A stretch of DNA of 64,000 bases from an uncultured Thiotrichaceae bacterium (GCA_937925855.1 CALAMO010000024.1:1-64000); one strand, 5' to 3'. Numbered from the stretch's first letter, positions 7,886 to 16,802 are shown. Made by a program: numbers and translations. The notes: generated from the sequence alone by a model not told the origin.

Positions 7886-9403
7886 TTAGCGCCCCATTAC
7901 CGGTACACGGTGTGTACCATGCGCCAAACAAACGTTCTTGGTTTCCATATAGAAATCAAAGCTATAATCGCCACCATCACGTCCGATACCACTCATCTTA
8001 ATCCCGCCAAACGGCGACGGCAAATTGCGGTTATTCTCCGAGTTAATCCACAGCATACCCGCTTCAATCTTGTGCGCTAAGCGCATGGCGCGGCCCTGAT
8101 CATTTGTCCAGATATAACCCGCCAACCCGTAAGACGTATCATTCGCCAGCTTAATCGCTTCTGCCTCCGTGTCGAAATCCAGCACGGTCAACACCGGGCC
8201 AAAAATTTCCTCACGCGAAATCTTCATGTCACTATTTGCCCCGGTAAACAGCGTCGGTGCAAAATAATTACCCGCGCCCAGATCGTCACGGCGTTTGCCG
8301 CCCACCGCAATCGTCGCCCCCTCCGAAGTCGCCGCTTCCATATAGCTCATCACCTTGGCAAAATGCTCGGGGTGAATCAGCGGGCCAACGTCAGTCTGTG
8401 GGTCTAGCGGATGGCCTACCTTCAAGTTTGCCACCCGCTGTTCCAGCGCGGCGATAAAGCGCTCGCGGATACCCGACTGGATTAACAGGCGACTGCTGGA
8501 GGTACAGCGCTGCCCATTCAGGCTGTAAATCATAAACACCACCGCATCCAGCGCGCGCTCAAAATCCGCGTCATCAAATACAATCACCGGATTTTTGCCG
8601 CCCAACTCAAGGTGAATACGCTTCAGCGTCGGTGAACTCTGGCGCATGATATGCGTTCCGGTGACAGTCTCGCCGACGAATGACACCGCTTTAATTGCCG
8701 GATGCTCGCTCACCCGTCTGCCCGCCGTTTCACCAAAACCATTCACCATATTCCACACGCCCTTAGGCAAACCGGCTTCCACACTCACCTCCGCCAGAAT
8801 TGCCGCCGTTAACGGACTTAGCTCCGCCGGTTTATGCACCACGGTGCAGCCCGCCGCCAGCGCGGGTGCGATCTTCCAGGTCGAGAGCATAAACGGTGTA
8901 TTCCACGGCGTAATAATGCCCACCGGGCCAATCGGTGAGCGCACGGTGAAATTGGTATGTTCCACCTGATGCAGCGCCTTACCGTCCCGCGCTTCCGGCG
9001 CTTTATCGGCAAAAAAACGGAAATTCGCCGCACCACGCACCGCAGCCTGCTTCATAAAGCGAATGGTCTGACCACAGTCAACGCTTTCGACCAGCGCAAT
9101 CTCTTCCGCATGCTCAACCAGCTTATCGGCAAACCGGGTCAGAATCTTCTTCCGTTCCGCCCCCGGCACATCGCGCCATTCCTCAAACGCCGCCTCCGCC
9201 GCCTCACAAGCCCTATCCACATCAGCCTCAGTCCCCGCAACCACCTCGCCCAAACGGGTATTATCAATCGGCGTTGGATTGCTGAAAGTCTGCGCACCTT
9301 CCGGCACGACCATCTCACCGTTAATGAAGTGGCCGGTGACATTATCTTTAAAACGTTTGAGGTATTTTTCAGCGAGCTGCTGGTGGGTGGCGAAGTCTGA
9401 CAT
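7886..9403 (-). CDS. hpaE: 5-carboxymethyl-2-hydroxymuconate semialdehyde dehydrogenase
   Basis: NAD-dependent aldehyde dehydrogenase, 505 residues, that oxidises the ring-cleavage product semialdehyde to 5-carboxymethyl-2-hydroxymuconate. ALDH hallmarks are all present: IITPWNTPF, HKPAELSPLTA (cofactor Lys), SFVGETVTGTHIM, the general-base Glu in LELGGKNP, and the nucleophile Cys in GQRCTSSSRLL. First gene of the minus-strand operon. It is preceded by GGAATAATACA-ATG, a leader nearly identical to that of the divergent gene at 9498. HpaE rather than a generic ALDH is inferred from sequence style and context. Confidence 0.9.
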   Translation of the reverse strand: MSDFATHQQLAEKYLKRFKDNVTGHFINGEMVVPEGAQTFSNPTPIDNTRLGEVVAGTEADVDRACEAAEAAFEEWRDVPGAERKKILTRFADKLVEHAEEIALVESVDCGQTIRFMKQAAVRGAANFRFFADKAPEARDGKALHQVEHTNFTVRSPIGPVGIITPWNTPFMLSTWKIAPALAAGCTVVHKPAELSPLTAAILAEVSVEAGLPKGVWNMVNGFGETAGRRVSEHPAIKAVSFVGETVTGTHIMRQSSPTLKRIHLELGGKNPVIVFDDADFERALDAVVFMIYSLNGQRCTSSSRLLIQSGIRERFIAALEQRVANLKVGHPLDPQTDVGPLIHPEHFAKVMSYMEAATSEGATIAVGGKRRDDLGAGNYFAPTLFTGANSDMKISREEIFGPVLTVLDFDTEAEAIKLANDTSYGLAGYIWTNDQGRAMRLAHKIEAGMLWINSENNRNLPSPFGGIKMSGIGRDGGDYSFDFYMETKNVCLAHGTHRVPVMGR

Positions 9404-9497
9404 TGTATTATTCCGGTGCTAATGTTTATTTGGCTAACTTAACAGGTTAGGGTTATTCTCTCTACTTTGAAAGCCACGTCAAACCGGAATAACCACC
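9404..9497. promoter_or_regulatory. Divergent promoter/operator region of the hpa cluster
   Basis: The 94-base gap between the start codons of hpaE and the FAH-family gene holds an inverted repeat CTAAC-N7-GTTAG at 9434-9450, roughly central. On the plus strand TTGGCT (9430-9435) and TTATTC stand 17 bases apart as a weak -35/-10 candidate overlapping the palindrome. TTATTCCGG (9408-9416) and CCGGAATAA (9484-9492) give both genes the same ribosome-binding leader. A repressor binding the palindrome would control both directions; no regulator gene lies inside the cluster. Confidence 0.45.
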
Positions 9498-10352
9498 ATG
9501 CGCCTGCTTAGCTACGAATACCACAATGAAGTCTCCTGGGGAGCATTACAGGATGACGCTAACATCATCGACCTGCGCGGCATTGCGCCTAGCCTTAAGG
9601 CAGCGATTGAACAGGATAAGCTGGGCGACATTGATCTGGAAGACAAGATTGGCTCGGTACCACTAGAACAGGTGAAGTTATTAGCCCCCATCCAGGCCCC
9701 AGAAAAAATCGCCTGCATCGGCGTCAACTACGCCAACCGCAACGCTGAATACAAAGACGGCAGCGACGCCCCTAAATTCCCCAGCGTGTTTATGCGTACC
9801 CCGGACTCACTCACTGCGCATGACGCACCGCTAATTCGTCCACCGGAATCACATCAGCTGGATTATGAGGGTGAAATCGTGGTGATTATCGGTAAAGGCG
9901 GTCGCCGTATCGCACAGGAAGATGCTTATAACCATATCGCGGGCCTTAGCATTATGAATGAAGGCACACTGCGTGACTGGGTGCGCCATGCGAAGTTTAA
10001 TGTCACACAGGGCAAGAATTTTGAACACTCCGGTTCGATTGGCCCGTGGATGGTAACGGCGGATCAGTTCAGCGCGGAGCAGTATGAAAATATGCGCGTC
10101 ACCACCCGCGTCAATGGCGAAACGCGCCAGGATGATACCACCGCCAATATGATGTTCCCGATTGCTTATATCATTCATTATTTATCGACGTTTATGACGC
10201 TAAAACCGGGCGATGTCATTGCCACAGGCACCCCTAATGGCGCGGGCGCACGCTTTGATCCGCCGCGTTATCTGGTGCCAGGTGATGTGGTAGAGGTAGA
10301 AGTGGCCGGCGTTGGTTTGCTACGCAATGGCGTGGCGGATGAGGTGATTTAA
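9498..10352 (+). CDS. FAH-family hydrolase/isomerase, probable HpaG role
   Basis: Fumarylacetoacetate hydrolase-fold protein, 284 residues, single catalytic domain at about 70-284. Metal-binding and catalytic signatures are visible: IACIGVNYANRNAEY, SHQLDYEGEIVVIIG (acidic ligands), DWVRH, and the C-terminal KPGDVIATGTPNGAG. In the hpa pathway this fold provides OPET decarboxylase/HHDD isomerase (HpaG). E. coli HpaG is a fused double-domain protein, whereas this is one domain, so the exact reaction is inferred from position. It is transcribed divergently from hpaE across a shared control region. Confidence 0.8.
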   Translation: MRLLSYEYHNEVSWGALQDDANIIDLRGIAPSLKAAIEQDKLGDIDLEDKIGSVPLEQVKLLAPIQAPEKIACIGVNYANRNAEYKDGSDAPKFPSVFMRTPDSLTAHDAPLIRPPESHQLDYEGEIVVIIGKGGRRIAQEDAYNHIAGLSIMNEGTLRDWVRHAKFNVTQGKNFEHSGSIGPWMVTADQFSAEQYENMRVTTRVNGETRQDDTTANMMFPIAYIIHYLSTFMTLKPGDVIATGTPNGAGARFDPPRYLVPGDVVEVEVAGVGLLRNGVADEVI

Positions 10353-10372
10353 GACACTGCTTTAAGACACTG
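10348..10372. repeat. Small tandem duplication across the stop codon
   Basis: TTTAAGACACTG occurs at 10348-10359 and again at 10361-10372, separated by one base. The first copy contains the TAA stop of the FAH-family gene. It looks like a recent slippage duplication with no effect on the protein. Confidence 0.8.
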
Positions 10373-10390
10373 GGCGGCGGGCGCATTGCC

Positions 10391-11005
10391 TTAGCGCAAT
10401 AGCACGCTTGTCACCTGCCCGGCTTGTGTCTGACGGGCTATCGTTAAATCAAACGCCTCAAAATCCAGCGCCAACTCAGACTCATATTCCAGGTAAATCA
10501 TTCCCTCCGCGTTTAACAGCTGATGCTGATGGATTAAGCGCAGGGTTTGTACCGCCCAGTCCTGACGGAACGGCGGGTCAAGCAAGATAATATCAAACGG
10601 TTCTGGCGCTGTGGCGAGAAACGCTAAGCCGTCGGCATGGTGGAGCGTTAGGCCAGCGGCCTGTAGAGCAGTGCTGTTGGCCTGTAACTGTGCAAAAGCA
10701 GCCGCCTGCTTTTCCACCATCACCACCGTCGCCGCGCCGCGCGACAGCGCTTCAAACCCCAGCGCGCCGCTACCGGCGAATAAATCCAGGCAGCGCGCCC
10801 CCGGTACGCTCAGCTGGAGCCAGTTAAACAGTGTTTCCCGCACGCGATCCGGTGTTGGCCGCAGGCCGGGCAGCGCCGCCACCGGCAAGCGCCGACTGCG
10901 CCACTTCCCACCAATAATACGCAGCTGGCTCGCTTTACCCGCCGCGGCTCGACGGGCTTTGGCTGATGTGTTAGCTGCTGGCCGGTTTGGCCTTTGCTTC
11001 GCCAT
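10391..11005 (-). CDS. rsmD: 16S rRNA (guanine-966-N2)-methyltransferase
   Basis: SAM-dependent methyltransferase acting on G966 of 16S rRNA in assembled 30S particles. It has a Rossmann core with SAM motif DLFAGSGALGFEALSRGA, the catalytic tetrapeptide DPPF in IILLDPPF, and the RsmD-typical RIIGGKWRSRRL and RPTPDRVRETLFNWL. About 204 residues if started at ATG 11005; the longer open frame to 11086 would add only arginine-rich sequence. A basic N-terminal tail of ~25 residues precedes the domain. It overlaps the end of the upstream M16 gene by 35 bases, consistent with one minus-strand operon. Confidence 0.92.
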   Translation of the reverse strand: MAKQRPNRPAANTSAKARRAAAGKASQLRIIGGKWRSRRLPVAALPGLRPTPDRVRETLFNWLQLSVPGARCLDLFAGSGALGFEALSRGAATVVMVEKQAAAFAQLQANSTALQAAGLTLHHADGLAFLATAPEPFDIILLDPPFRQDWAVQTLRLIHQHQLLNAEGMIYLEYESELALDFEAFDLTIARQTQAGQVTSVLLR

Positions 11006-12464
11006 CGTCGTTCTCGCCCGCCTTATTCTGCTCGCCCGTCTCATCCATCTCATCAGCCGCGTCGGCCTTCGCCTCACCGCCCACAATCACCGTTAACAGC
11101 TTATCCGGGTCTAAACGCCGTTGAAAAGCATCCACAACCTGCTCATGCGTCAGTGCCTCAATATTAGCACTGAAGGTGTCGAGGTAATCCAGCGGCATGT
11201 CATAAAACCCAATCATCGACAAATAGCTGACGATACTAGCGTTGCTTGCGGTGCGCAGCGGGAAACCGCCGGTGATATTTTTCTGGGAGGCACCTAGTTC
11301 ATTACCGCTTGGCCCTTCAGCACGAAACACCTGAAGCGTGTCATTCATCACCTCGATGGCTTCATCGACCTGATTCAACTTGGTTTGCAGGCCCATTTGG
11401 AACGGCCCCGGCTGCCCCATCAGCGCGAAATAACTGTACACGCTGTAACTCAAGCCGCGCTTACTGCGAATCTCTTCGGTCAGGCGTGAGCTGAAACCGC
11501 CCCCTCCTAAAATGTGATTCCCCAAATAAAGACTAAAATAATCGGGATCACCGCGCTTTGCCCCAATCTGCCCTAGCGTAATGTGTGCCTGCTCGGATGG
11601 ATAAGGAATATGAATCGTTTTGGCCGCTGTAAGCGCGGGCACCGGCGGTAAGGGCGCTGCCCGCTTGCCCTCAGCCAGCACGGCGGAAACACGCTCCGCC
11701 AATACTTCTGCCGCCGCGCGATCAATCGCCCCCACTAGGGCCAACACGCCATTACGCGCCACAAAGTACTGCTGATAAAACGCCCGTAAATCATCTGTAG
11801 TCAGCGCCTGGATCGAAGCTTCCGTGCCATTATCCGGTGCAGCATAGGGATGATCACCGTATAAAGCCTGCATAAACGCCTTTGCGCCCAGCGCACTCGG
11901 CGACTGTTTCTCCGCCTGCAAGCCGACCAGAGCCAGCTTCTGGGCATTATTAAACTCTTTCTCTGGGAAATCAGGCTCACTCAAAACGGTTAGCCAAGTG
12001 TCCAGCCCCCGCTTCATTTCATTGTCCAGCGTTAAGGTGCGTAGACTGACCCACGCCATATCACGCGCAGCGCCGCCGCCATAAACGGCCCCAACCGATT
12101 CAAAGGACTCCGCCAGCTGATCCGCACTCATCCCGCCCGCGCCGTCATTCAGCAGGCCACTGGTCAACATGGCTAAACCGGGCTTATCGCCGTCACGCGC
12201 CCCGCCAGCCGCAAAGGTCAGGCGAATATCTAACATCGGCAGTTGAGGCGCGGCGACATAATAAACCCGCAGCCCCTTATCCGTCGTCCAGTGCTCGATG
12301 TTGGGGCCAGCTTGTGCCACTTGCAGACTCACACACAACAACAGTAGAGCAGACAACCCTGACATTCCCACACCCATATTGCTTTTTAGCCAGGCCCGAA
12401 CGCAAGAAGTGCTATTGTCCCACACACGACAGCGCGCCTTAAGCGCTTGATTAGACCTACTCAT
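10971..12464 (-). CDS. M16-family zinc-peptidase homologue lacking the catalytic motif
   Basis: A 497-residue pitrilysin-fold protein with a long N-terminal signal region (hydrophobic near 35-50, cleavage after VAQA). No HxxEH motif is present where the family has it (GLAMLTSGLLNDGAGG replaces it). The C-terminal half keeps the substrate-groove signature ILGGGGFSSRLTEEIRSKRGLSYSVYSYF. This is the pattern of the non-catalytic partner in heterodimeric M16B pairs (compare alpha-MPP). It starts within the ATGA overlap with the catalytic gene, behind a strong AGGAGG site. The C-terminus is acidic and Lys/Ala-rich. Probable periplasmic partner subunit. Confidence 0.88.
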   Translation of the reverse strand: MSRSNQALKARCRVWDNSTSCVRAWLKSNMGVGMSGLSALLLLCVSLQVAQAGPNIEHWTTDKGLRVYYVAAPQLPMLDIRLTFAAGGARDGDKPGLAMLTSGLLNDGAGGMSADQLAESFESVGAVYGGGAARDMAWVSLRTLTLDNEMKRGLDTWLTVLSEPDFPEKEFNNAQKLALVGLQAEKQSPSALGAKAFMQALYGDHPYAAPDNGTEASIQALTTDDLRAFYQQYFVARNGVLALVGAIDRAAAEVLAERVSAVLAEGKRAAPLPPVPALTAAKTIHIPYPSEQAHITLGQIGAKRGDPDYFSLYLGNHILGGGGFSSRLTEEIRSKRGLSYSVYSYFALMGQPGPFQMGLQTKLNQVDEAIEVMNDTLQVFRAEGPSGNELGASQKNITGGFPLRTASNASIVSYLSMIGFYDMPLDYLDTFSANIEALTHEQVVDAFQRRLDPDKLLTVIVGGEAKADAADEMDETGEQNKAGENDDGEAKAKPASS

Positions 12465-13894
12465 TGTTCATCCTCCTCAGAACGCTTGACCCCTATCGCC
12501 TGCGGCACCAGCTCCCCTATGGTCAGCTGCTCTTCCACAAAGTATTTCTGCGCCACCTGTTGAATTTGCTCCGGGGTTATCGCCAACACGCGCTCAACAT
12601 AGGCATCCATGAGCTTATAGCCCAGACCCACCGTTTCCAGCGAGCCCAGTAGGTTGGCCTGTTGCTGCACCCCGTCCAGCCCAAACACCTCGCCCGCAAT
12701 CACCTGTGCTTTCACCCGCGCCAGCTCTTGTGGCGTCACCGCCTCTGTTTTGAAACGCTCCAGCTGTTCCAGCAGCGCCGCTTTCACCACCTCAATAGCG
12801 ACGTCCTTCGCGGGGACACCGTACACCGAAAACAGACTTGGCAGACGCCCATAATTACTCGACCATGAGCCCGCCGCCGCCGCAATTTCCTTACCTCGAA
12901 TCATTTCCCGACTCATGCGCGAGCTGCGGCCACCGTCCAGCACGCTGCTTAAGACTTCCAGCGCATAAGGCTCCCATTCGCTTTCAGTCCCCAACACATC
13001 GACCAAGGCGGGCGTCTTATAGCCCATCAGCACAAAAGGCACTTCTGCCGGAGCTTTCACTTTGACATGGCGCGGCCCCATTTGTGGGGTTTCAAGCTGT
13101 GGCTTGGGCGGCGTAATAGTACGGCGTTCAATCGGGCCATAATACTGCTGCGCCAAGGCGTGCACCTCAGCCGGCTCAACGTCACCGACCACCACCAACG
13201 TGGCATTATTCGGCGCATACCAGCGGTCATACCAAGTGCGCAGATCAGCCACTGTCATTGCATCCAGGTCAGTCATCCAGCCAATGACCGGATGACCATT
13301 GGGGTTATTCAGAAACGCAGTCGCCATAAACTGTTCACGGGCCAAGCCGTTTGGACGATCCTCAGTACGCAAGCGACGCTCTTCTTTCACCACTGCCATC
13401 TCTTTCTTAAATTCTTCCGGCGGCAAGGTCAGGCCCCGCATGCGATCCGCTTCCAGCTCCAGTGCAATCGCTAACCGGTCACTGGCTAGGGTCTGGTGAT
13501 ACACCGTGGCATCTGGACTTGTGAACGCATTATCCTCCGCCCCGTTTTCATTAATAATACGGTTAAATTCGCCCGTGGGGTACTTTTTTGTGCCTTTGAA
13601 CATCATATGTTCGAGCGCATGCGACACACCGGTAATCCCAGAATGCTCATAGCTGGAGCCGACTTTGTACCAGAGTTGCACCACGGCAATCGGGGCGCGC
13701 TTATCCTGCTTGACCAATATGCGCAGACCGTTATCCAGCGTGTACTCGTGGATGGCGTCACTGTATTGAACCGCCGATGATTCTGCTAAAACCACGCTGC
13801 CCACACTGACCGCACCCAGCAGAACGCTCAGCACGGTTAACAAAACGGCTTTACTGTTACGCATTAGGCGCGCAAATGGTAGTATTCCTGACAT
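12461..13894 (-). CDS. M16-family zinc metallopeptidase, catalytic subunit
   Basis: A 477-residue pitrilysin-type (inverted zincin) peptidase with an N-terminal signal segment (about 1-37, ending VVLA before ESS). The zinc site is intact: HALEH at 92-96 and the distal Glu pair in VVKEERR near 171-172. The region ENGAEDNAFTSPDATVYHQT and the C-terminal GGRSSRMSREMIRGKEIAA match bacterial M16B peptidases. It is paired with the non-catalytic homologue through an ATGA overlap. Likely periplasmic and active as a heterodimer. It diverges from ftsY, with 50 bases between start codons. Confidence 0.9.
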   Translation of the reverse strand: MSGILPFARLMRNSKAVLLTVLSVLLGAVSVGSVVLAESSAVQYSDAIHEYTLDNGLRILVKQDKRAPIAVVQLWYKVGSSYEHSGITGVSHALEHMMFKGTKKYPTGEFNRIINENGAEDNAFTSPDATVYHQTLASDRLAIALELEADRMRGLTLPPEEFKKEMAVVKEERRLRTEDRPNGLAREQFMATAFLNNPNGHPVIGWMTDLDAMTVADLRTWYDRWYAPNNATLVVVGDVEPAEVHALAQQYYGPIERRTITPPKPQLETPQMGPRHVKVKAPAEVPFVLMGYKTPALVDVLGTESEWEPYALEVLSSVLDGGRSSRMSREMIRGKEIAAAAGSWSSNYGRLPSLFSVYGVPAKDVAIEVVKAALLEQLERFKTEAVTPQELARVKAQVIAGEVFGLDGVQQQANLLGSLETVGLGYKLMDAYVERVLAITPEQIQQVAQKYFVEEQLTIGELVPQAIGVKRSEEDEQ

Positions 13895-13944
13895 TATTTA
13901 TATTCCTACCCGATAGACATAAAAATCACCAGGTTCATTGTACG

Positions 13945-14949
13945 ATGTTTGGATTCGGAAAGAAAAAAAACGAGGACGCTGCCGCATTACCATCCGGTAA
14001 TGCGGCTGATGCAAAAGCCGCAGGCGGCTTGTTCTTACGCCTGAAACAAGGACTGTCTAAAACCGGGAGTGCCCTGACCGAAGGGATGGAAAACCTAGTA
14101 CTCGGCAAAAAGAAAATCGACGCCGAGGTGCTGGAGGAACTGGAGGAACGTCTGCTGCTGGCCGACCTCGGCATGGAAGCCACACAGAATATTATGGCCG
14201 ACCTGACGCAGCGGGTTGACCGCGCCGAACTGAATGATTTGGACACGCTGCTAGCCGCGATGGAAACCAAGATGCTGGAAATCTTGCACCCCGTCAGCGC
14301 AGCACTCACCCCGAACCCAGACAATCAGCCGACGGTGATCCTTATGGTCGGCGTTAATGGTGCCGGAAAAACCACAACCATTGGCAAACTCGCCAAAAAG
14401 TTTCAGCAGCAGGGCAAATCCGTCATGCTCGCCGCTGGGGATACTTTTCGGGCAGCAGCGGTCGAACAACTCAGCATTTGGGGCGAGCGCAATCAAATTC
14501 CGGTGGTGGCACAAGGTACTGGCGCAGACTCTGCCTCAGTGATCTACGATGCACTACAATCAGCTAAGGCCAGGGGTATCGATATACTGTTGGCGGATAC
14601 CGCAGGACGCCTGCATACCCAGACTAACCTGATGGATGAGTTAAAAAAGGTTAAGCGCGTGCTCCAAAAACTAGAGCCTAGCGCACCGCACGAGGTGATG
14701 CTGATTGTGGATGCCAGTATCGGCCAGAACGCCTTGGTACAAGCCACACAATTTAATGAGGCGCTGGGCGTGACCGGTATTACCGTGACCAAACTGGATG
14801 GTACCGCTAGGGGAGGGATTGTCTTTGCTATCGCTGAACAGCTGAAGATTCCGGTGCGCTTTATTGGCGTGGGTGAAAGCATTGATGATTTACAGGCCTT
14901 TGATGCCACAGCCTTTACCCGCGCACTGCTAGCAGGCAAGGCAGCCTGA
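13945..14949 (+). CDS. ftsY: Signal recognition particle receptor FtsY
   Basis: SRP-dependent GTPase that docks ribosome-nascent chain complexes at the membrane. About 334 residues from ATG 13945 (MFGFGKKKNED...); the open frame extends upstream to 13876 but the homology and basic/amphipathic N-terminus start here. The NG domain is complete: GVNGAGKTTTIGKLAKKF (G1), DTFRAAAVEQL, DTAGRLHTQTNLMDEL (G3), TKLDGTARGG (G4) and IGVGESIDDLQAFD. It is shorter than E. coli FtsY because the long acidic A domain is only about 35 residues. It forms the usual ftsY-ftsE-ftsX group. Confidence 0.96.
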   Translation: MFGFGKKKNEDAAALPSGNAADAKAAGGLFLRLKQGLSKTGSALTEGMENLVLGKKKIDAEVLEELEERLLLADLGMEATQNIMADLTQRVDRAELNDLDTLLAAMETKMLEILHPVSAALTPNPDNQPTVILMVGVNGAGKTTTIGKLAKKFQQQGKSVMLAAGDTFRAAAVEQLSIWGERNQIPVVAQGTGADSASVIYDALQSAKARGIDILLADTAGRLHTQTNLMDELKKVKRVLQKLEPSAPHEVMLIVDASIGQNALVQATQFNEALGVTGITVTKLDGTARGGIVFAIAEQLKIPVRFIGVGESIDDLQAFDATAFTRALLAGKAA

Positions 14950-14980
14950 TTGCGCATAAACTACTGGGGCTTATGCACAA
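14950..14980 (+). other. Stem-loop between ftsY and ftsE
   Basis: TTGCGCATAA (14950-14959) can pair with TTATGCACAA (14971-14980) with one mismatch across an 11-base loop. No T-run follows, so it is more likely an mRNA processing or stability hairpin than a terminator. Confidence 0.4.
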
Positions 14981-15025
14981 TGAATGACCAAACCGGACGA
15001 CTTAAGCAAACGACTGAACTAGAGC

Positions 15026-15670
15026 ATGATTGAATTCAAAGAAGTTTGTAAGCGTTATACCACCGGGCAGCTGGCCTTGTATAACGTGAATCTAACAATG
15101 CGAGCCGGTGAGATGATTTTCATCACCGGTCACTCCGGCGCCGGAAAAAGCACGCTGCTTAAGCTCATTGCCCTACTAGAACGCCCCAGCAAGGGTGAGA
15201 TTCTAGTCGGTGGCAAACCGCTGAGCCAGCTGACTCGCAGCCAGATCCCGCAGTACCGTCGGCGTATCGGCTTTATTTTTCAGGATCCCCACTTACTACA
15301 TGACCGCTCAGTTTTCGATAATGTGGCTATCCCCTTATTAATTTCTGGCATGGGCAGCCATGAGATAAAACGCCGGGTGCATGCCGCACTCGACAAAGTT
15401 GGCCTCATGCATAAGGTGAAGAGCTTCCCGTTGATGCTGTCCGCTGGTGAACGCCAGCGCGTCGGTATTGCGCGTGCCTTCGTTAACCGCCCGACCGTTA
15501 TCTTAGCCGATGAACCCACCGGCAACCTTGACCCAGAACTGGCGCAAGACATTATGTATACTTTTTCTCAGTTCAATGACCTCGGTGCAACCGTCCTCAT
15601 CGCAAGCCATGATCATGCGCTGGTGGATCGCATGCAAAAACGTACCATTATGTTACAGAAGGTGGAGTAA
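15026..15670 (+). CDS. ftsE: Cell division ATP-binding protein FtsE
   Basis: ATPase of the FtsEX complex that couples cytokinesis to periplasmic peptidoglycan hydrolase activation. At 214 residues it has typical FtsE length, with Walker A GHSGAGKST, Q-loop IGFIFQDPHLL, signature LSAGERQRVGIAR, Walker B VILADEPTGNLD and H-loop ASHDH. Its stop overlaps the ftsX start (TAATG), indicating coupled translation. Confidence 0.96.
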   Translation: MIEFKEVCKRYTTGQLALYNVNLTMRAGEMIFITGHSGAGKSTLLKLIALLERPSKGEILVGGKPLSQLTRSQIPQYRRRIGFIFQDPHLLHDRSVFDNVAIPLLISGMGSHEIKRRVHAALDKVGLMHKVKSFPLMLSAGERQRVGIARAFVNRPTVILADEPTGNLDPELAQDIMYTFSQFNDLGATVLIASHDHALVDRMQKRTIMLQKVE

Positions 15671-16653
15671 TGGCGGACAGACCCAACACACGCAGTGGCC
15701 GCCGCCAGATCAAACGCACTGGGCCGTTTGCGGCTTGGCTACATCAGCAGAAAAACGCTATTCATTTCAGCTTGAAGCGCTTGTGGTTTAACCCGGTTTC
15801 GACCTGGATCACCCTCGCAGCCATCGGTATCGCCCTGTCCTTACCCACCAGCCTGAGCGTACTGCTGGAAAATATGCAAACGCTGACCGATAACAAGCGC
15901 GAAGTCCCCACCGTCACGCTGTTTATGAAAGAAACCATCTCCGAACAACAGACAAAAGACCGCGCAGAACTGCTGTCTGAACTGGATGAAGTCGCTAACG
16001 TCCAGGTCGTCACTCGTGAACAGGCCATTGATAATTTCCGCAAGATCAGCGGCTTTGCAGAAACGCTGGAAGCACTGCCTGAAAACCCGCTGCCGCATGT
16101 GCTGATTCTGACGCCTAAGCTCAGTATGTTCAGCAATCTGGAGAGTGATCTCGCAGAATTTGCGGGTAAACTGAATGCCTACTCAGATGTAGAAACCGTA
16201 CAGGTTGATATCGAGTGGATACAGCGCCTGCGCGCTATCCTGAATATCGCCGACCGCATTGTGCTAGTGGTTTCCATCCTGCTCGGCCTCACCGTGCTGC
16301 TGGTCATCGGGAACACCATCCGCCTCGACATCGAAAACCGCAAAGAAGAAATCACCGTCACCCGCCTAATCGGCGCAACCAACGGCTATATCCGGCGCCC
16401 GTTTATCTATGGCGGCTGCTGGCTTGGAATATTTGGCGGCGTCATTAGCCTCGTGATTGTTCATCTCGCGCTGCTGTTTATGATTGAACCGGTGAATGAT
16501 CTGGCGCAAGAATACGGCAGCAACTTCGCCTTGAACAGCGTCGGGGTTTTAATGACGCTACAAGTATTAGCCATCAGCGCACTGCTTGGCGTTATGGGTG
16601 CCTGGATCGCGGTGGGGCGCTATCTTTGGAACAATGATGGGATTGAGGCATAG
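15670..16653 (+). CDS. ftsX: Cell division protein FtsX
   Basis: Integral membrane partner of FtsE, 327 residues, with a basic cytoplasmic N-terminus (about 1-35). TM1 lies near 40-60, followed by the periplasmic loop (about 65-205) that in the family contacts EnvC or other hydrolase activators. Three C-terminal helices follow (near 205-225, 250-275 and 295-315). The segment IRLDIENRKEEITVTRLIGATNGYIRRPF is the family hallmark. In many gammaproteobacteria rpoH follows; here the next gene is the convergent purD, so rpoH must lie elsewhere. Confidence 0.95.
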   Translation: MADRPNTRSGRRQIKRTGPFAAWLHQQKNAIHFSLKRLWFNPVSTWITLAAIGIALSLPTSLSVLLENMQTLTDNKREVPTVTLFMKETISEQQTKDRAELLSELDEVANVQVVTREQAIDNFRKISGFAETLEALPENPLPHVLILTPKLSMFSNLESDLAEFAGKLNAYSDVETVQVDIEWIQRLRAILNIADRIVLVVSILLGLTVLLVIGNTIRLDIENRKEEITVTRLIGATNGYIRRPFIYGGCWLGIFGGVISLVIVHLALLFMIEPVNDLAQEYGSNFALNSVGVLMTLQVLAISALLGVMGAWIAVGRYLWNNDGIEA

Positions 16654-16674
16654 CCGCCTCAGAAAAAAACATGA

Positions 16675-16764
16675 CCCGCCACTTGGTTCGCACCTTTGGT
16701 GCTGGAAGGTGAAGCACTGAAATTAGCGCGCGGTGAGTTCTTCTGCGGCGGGCTGACGATTTAA
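16675..16764 (+). other. Short open frame, possible gene remnant
   Basis: In the ftsX-purD gap one frame stays open from 16675 to TAA 16764 and reads like the end of a protein (LVLEGEALKLARGEFFCGG...). It has no start codon or ribosome site of its own. It may be a decayed 3' fragment of a lost gene, or chance. I do not recognise it. Confidence 0.2.
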
Positions 16765-16775
16765 CTGAAAGGTGG

Positions 16776-16802
16776 GGAGGCGTTAATGGATAATCAGCCT
16801 CC
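16776..16802. terminator. Hairpin between convergent ftsX and purD
   Basis: GGAGGC (16776-16781) and GCCTCC (16797-16802) form a perfect 6-bp stem with a 15-base loop, next to TCTTTGGG on the plus strand. Its location between convergent genes suits a bidirectional terminator, but no strong U-tract is seen. Confidence 0.35.
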
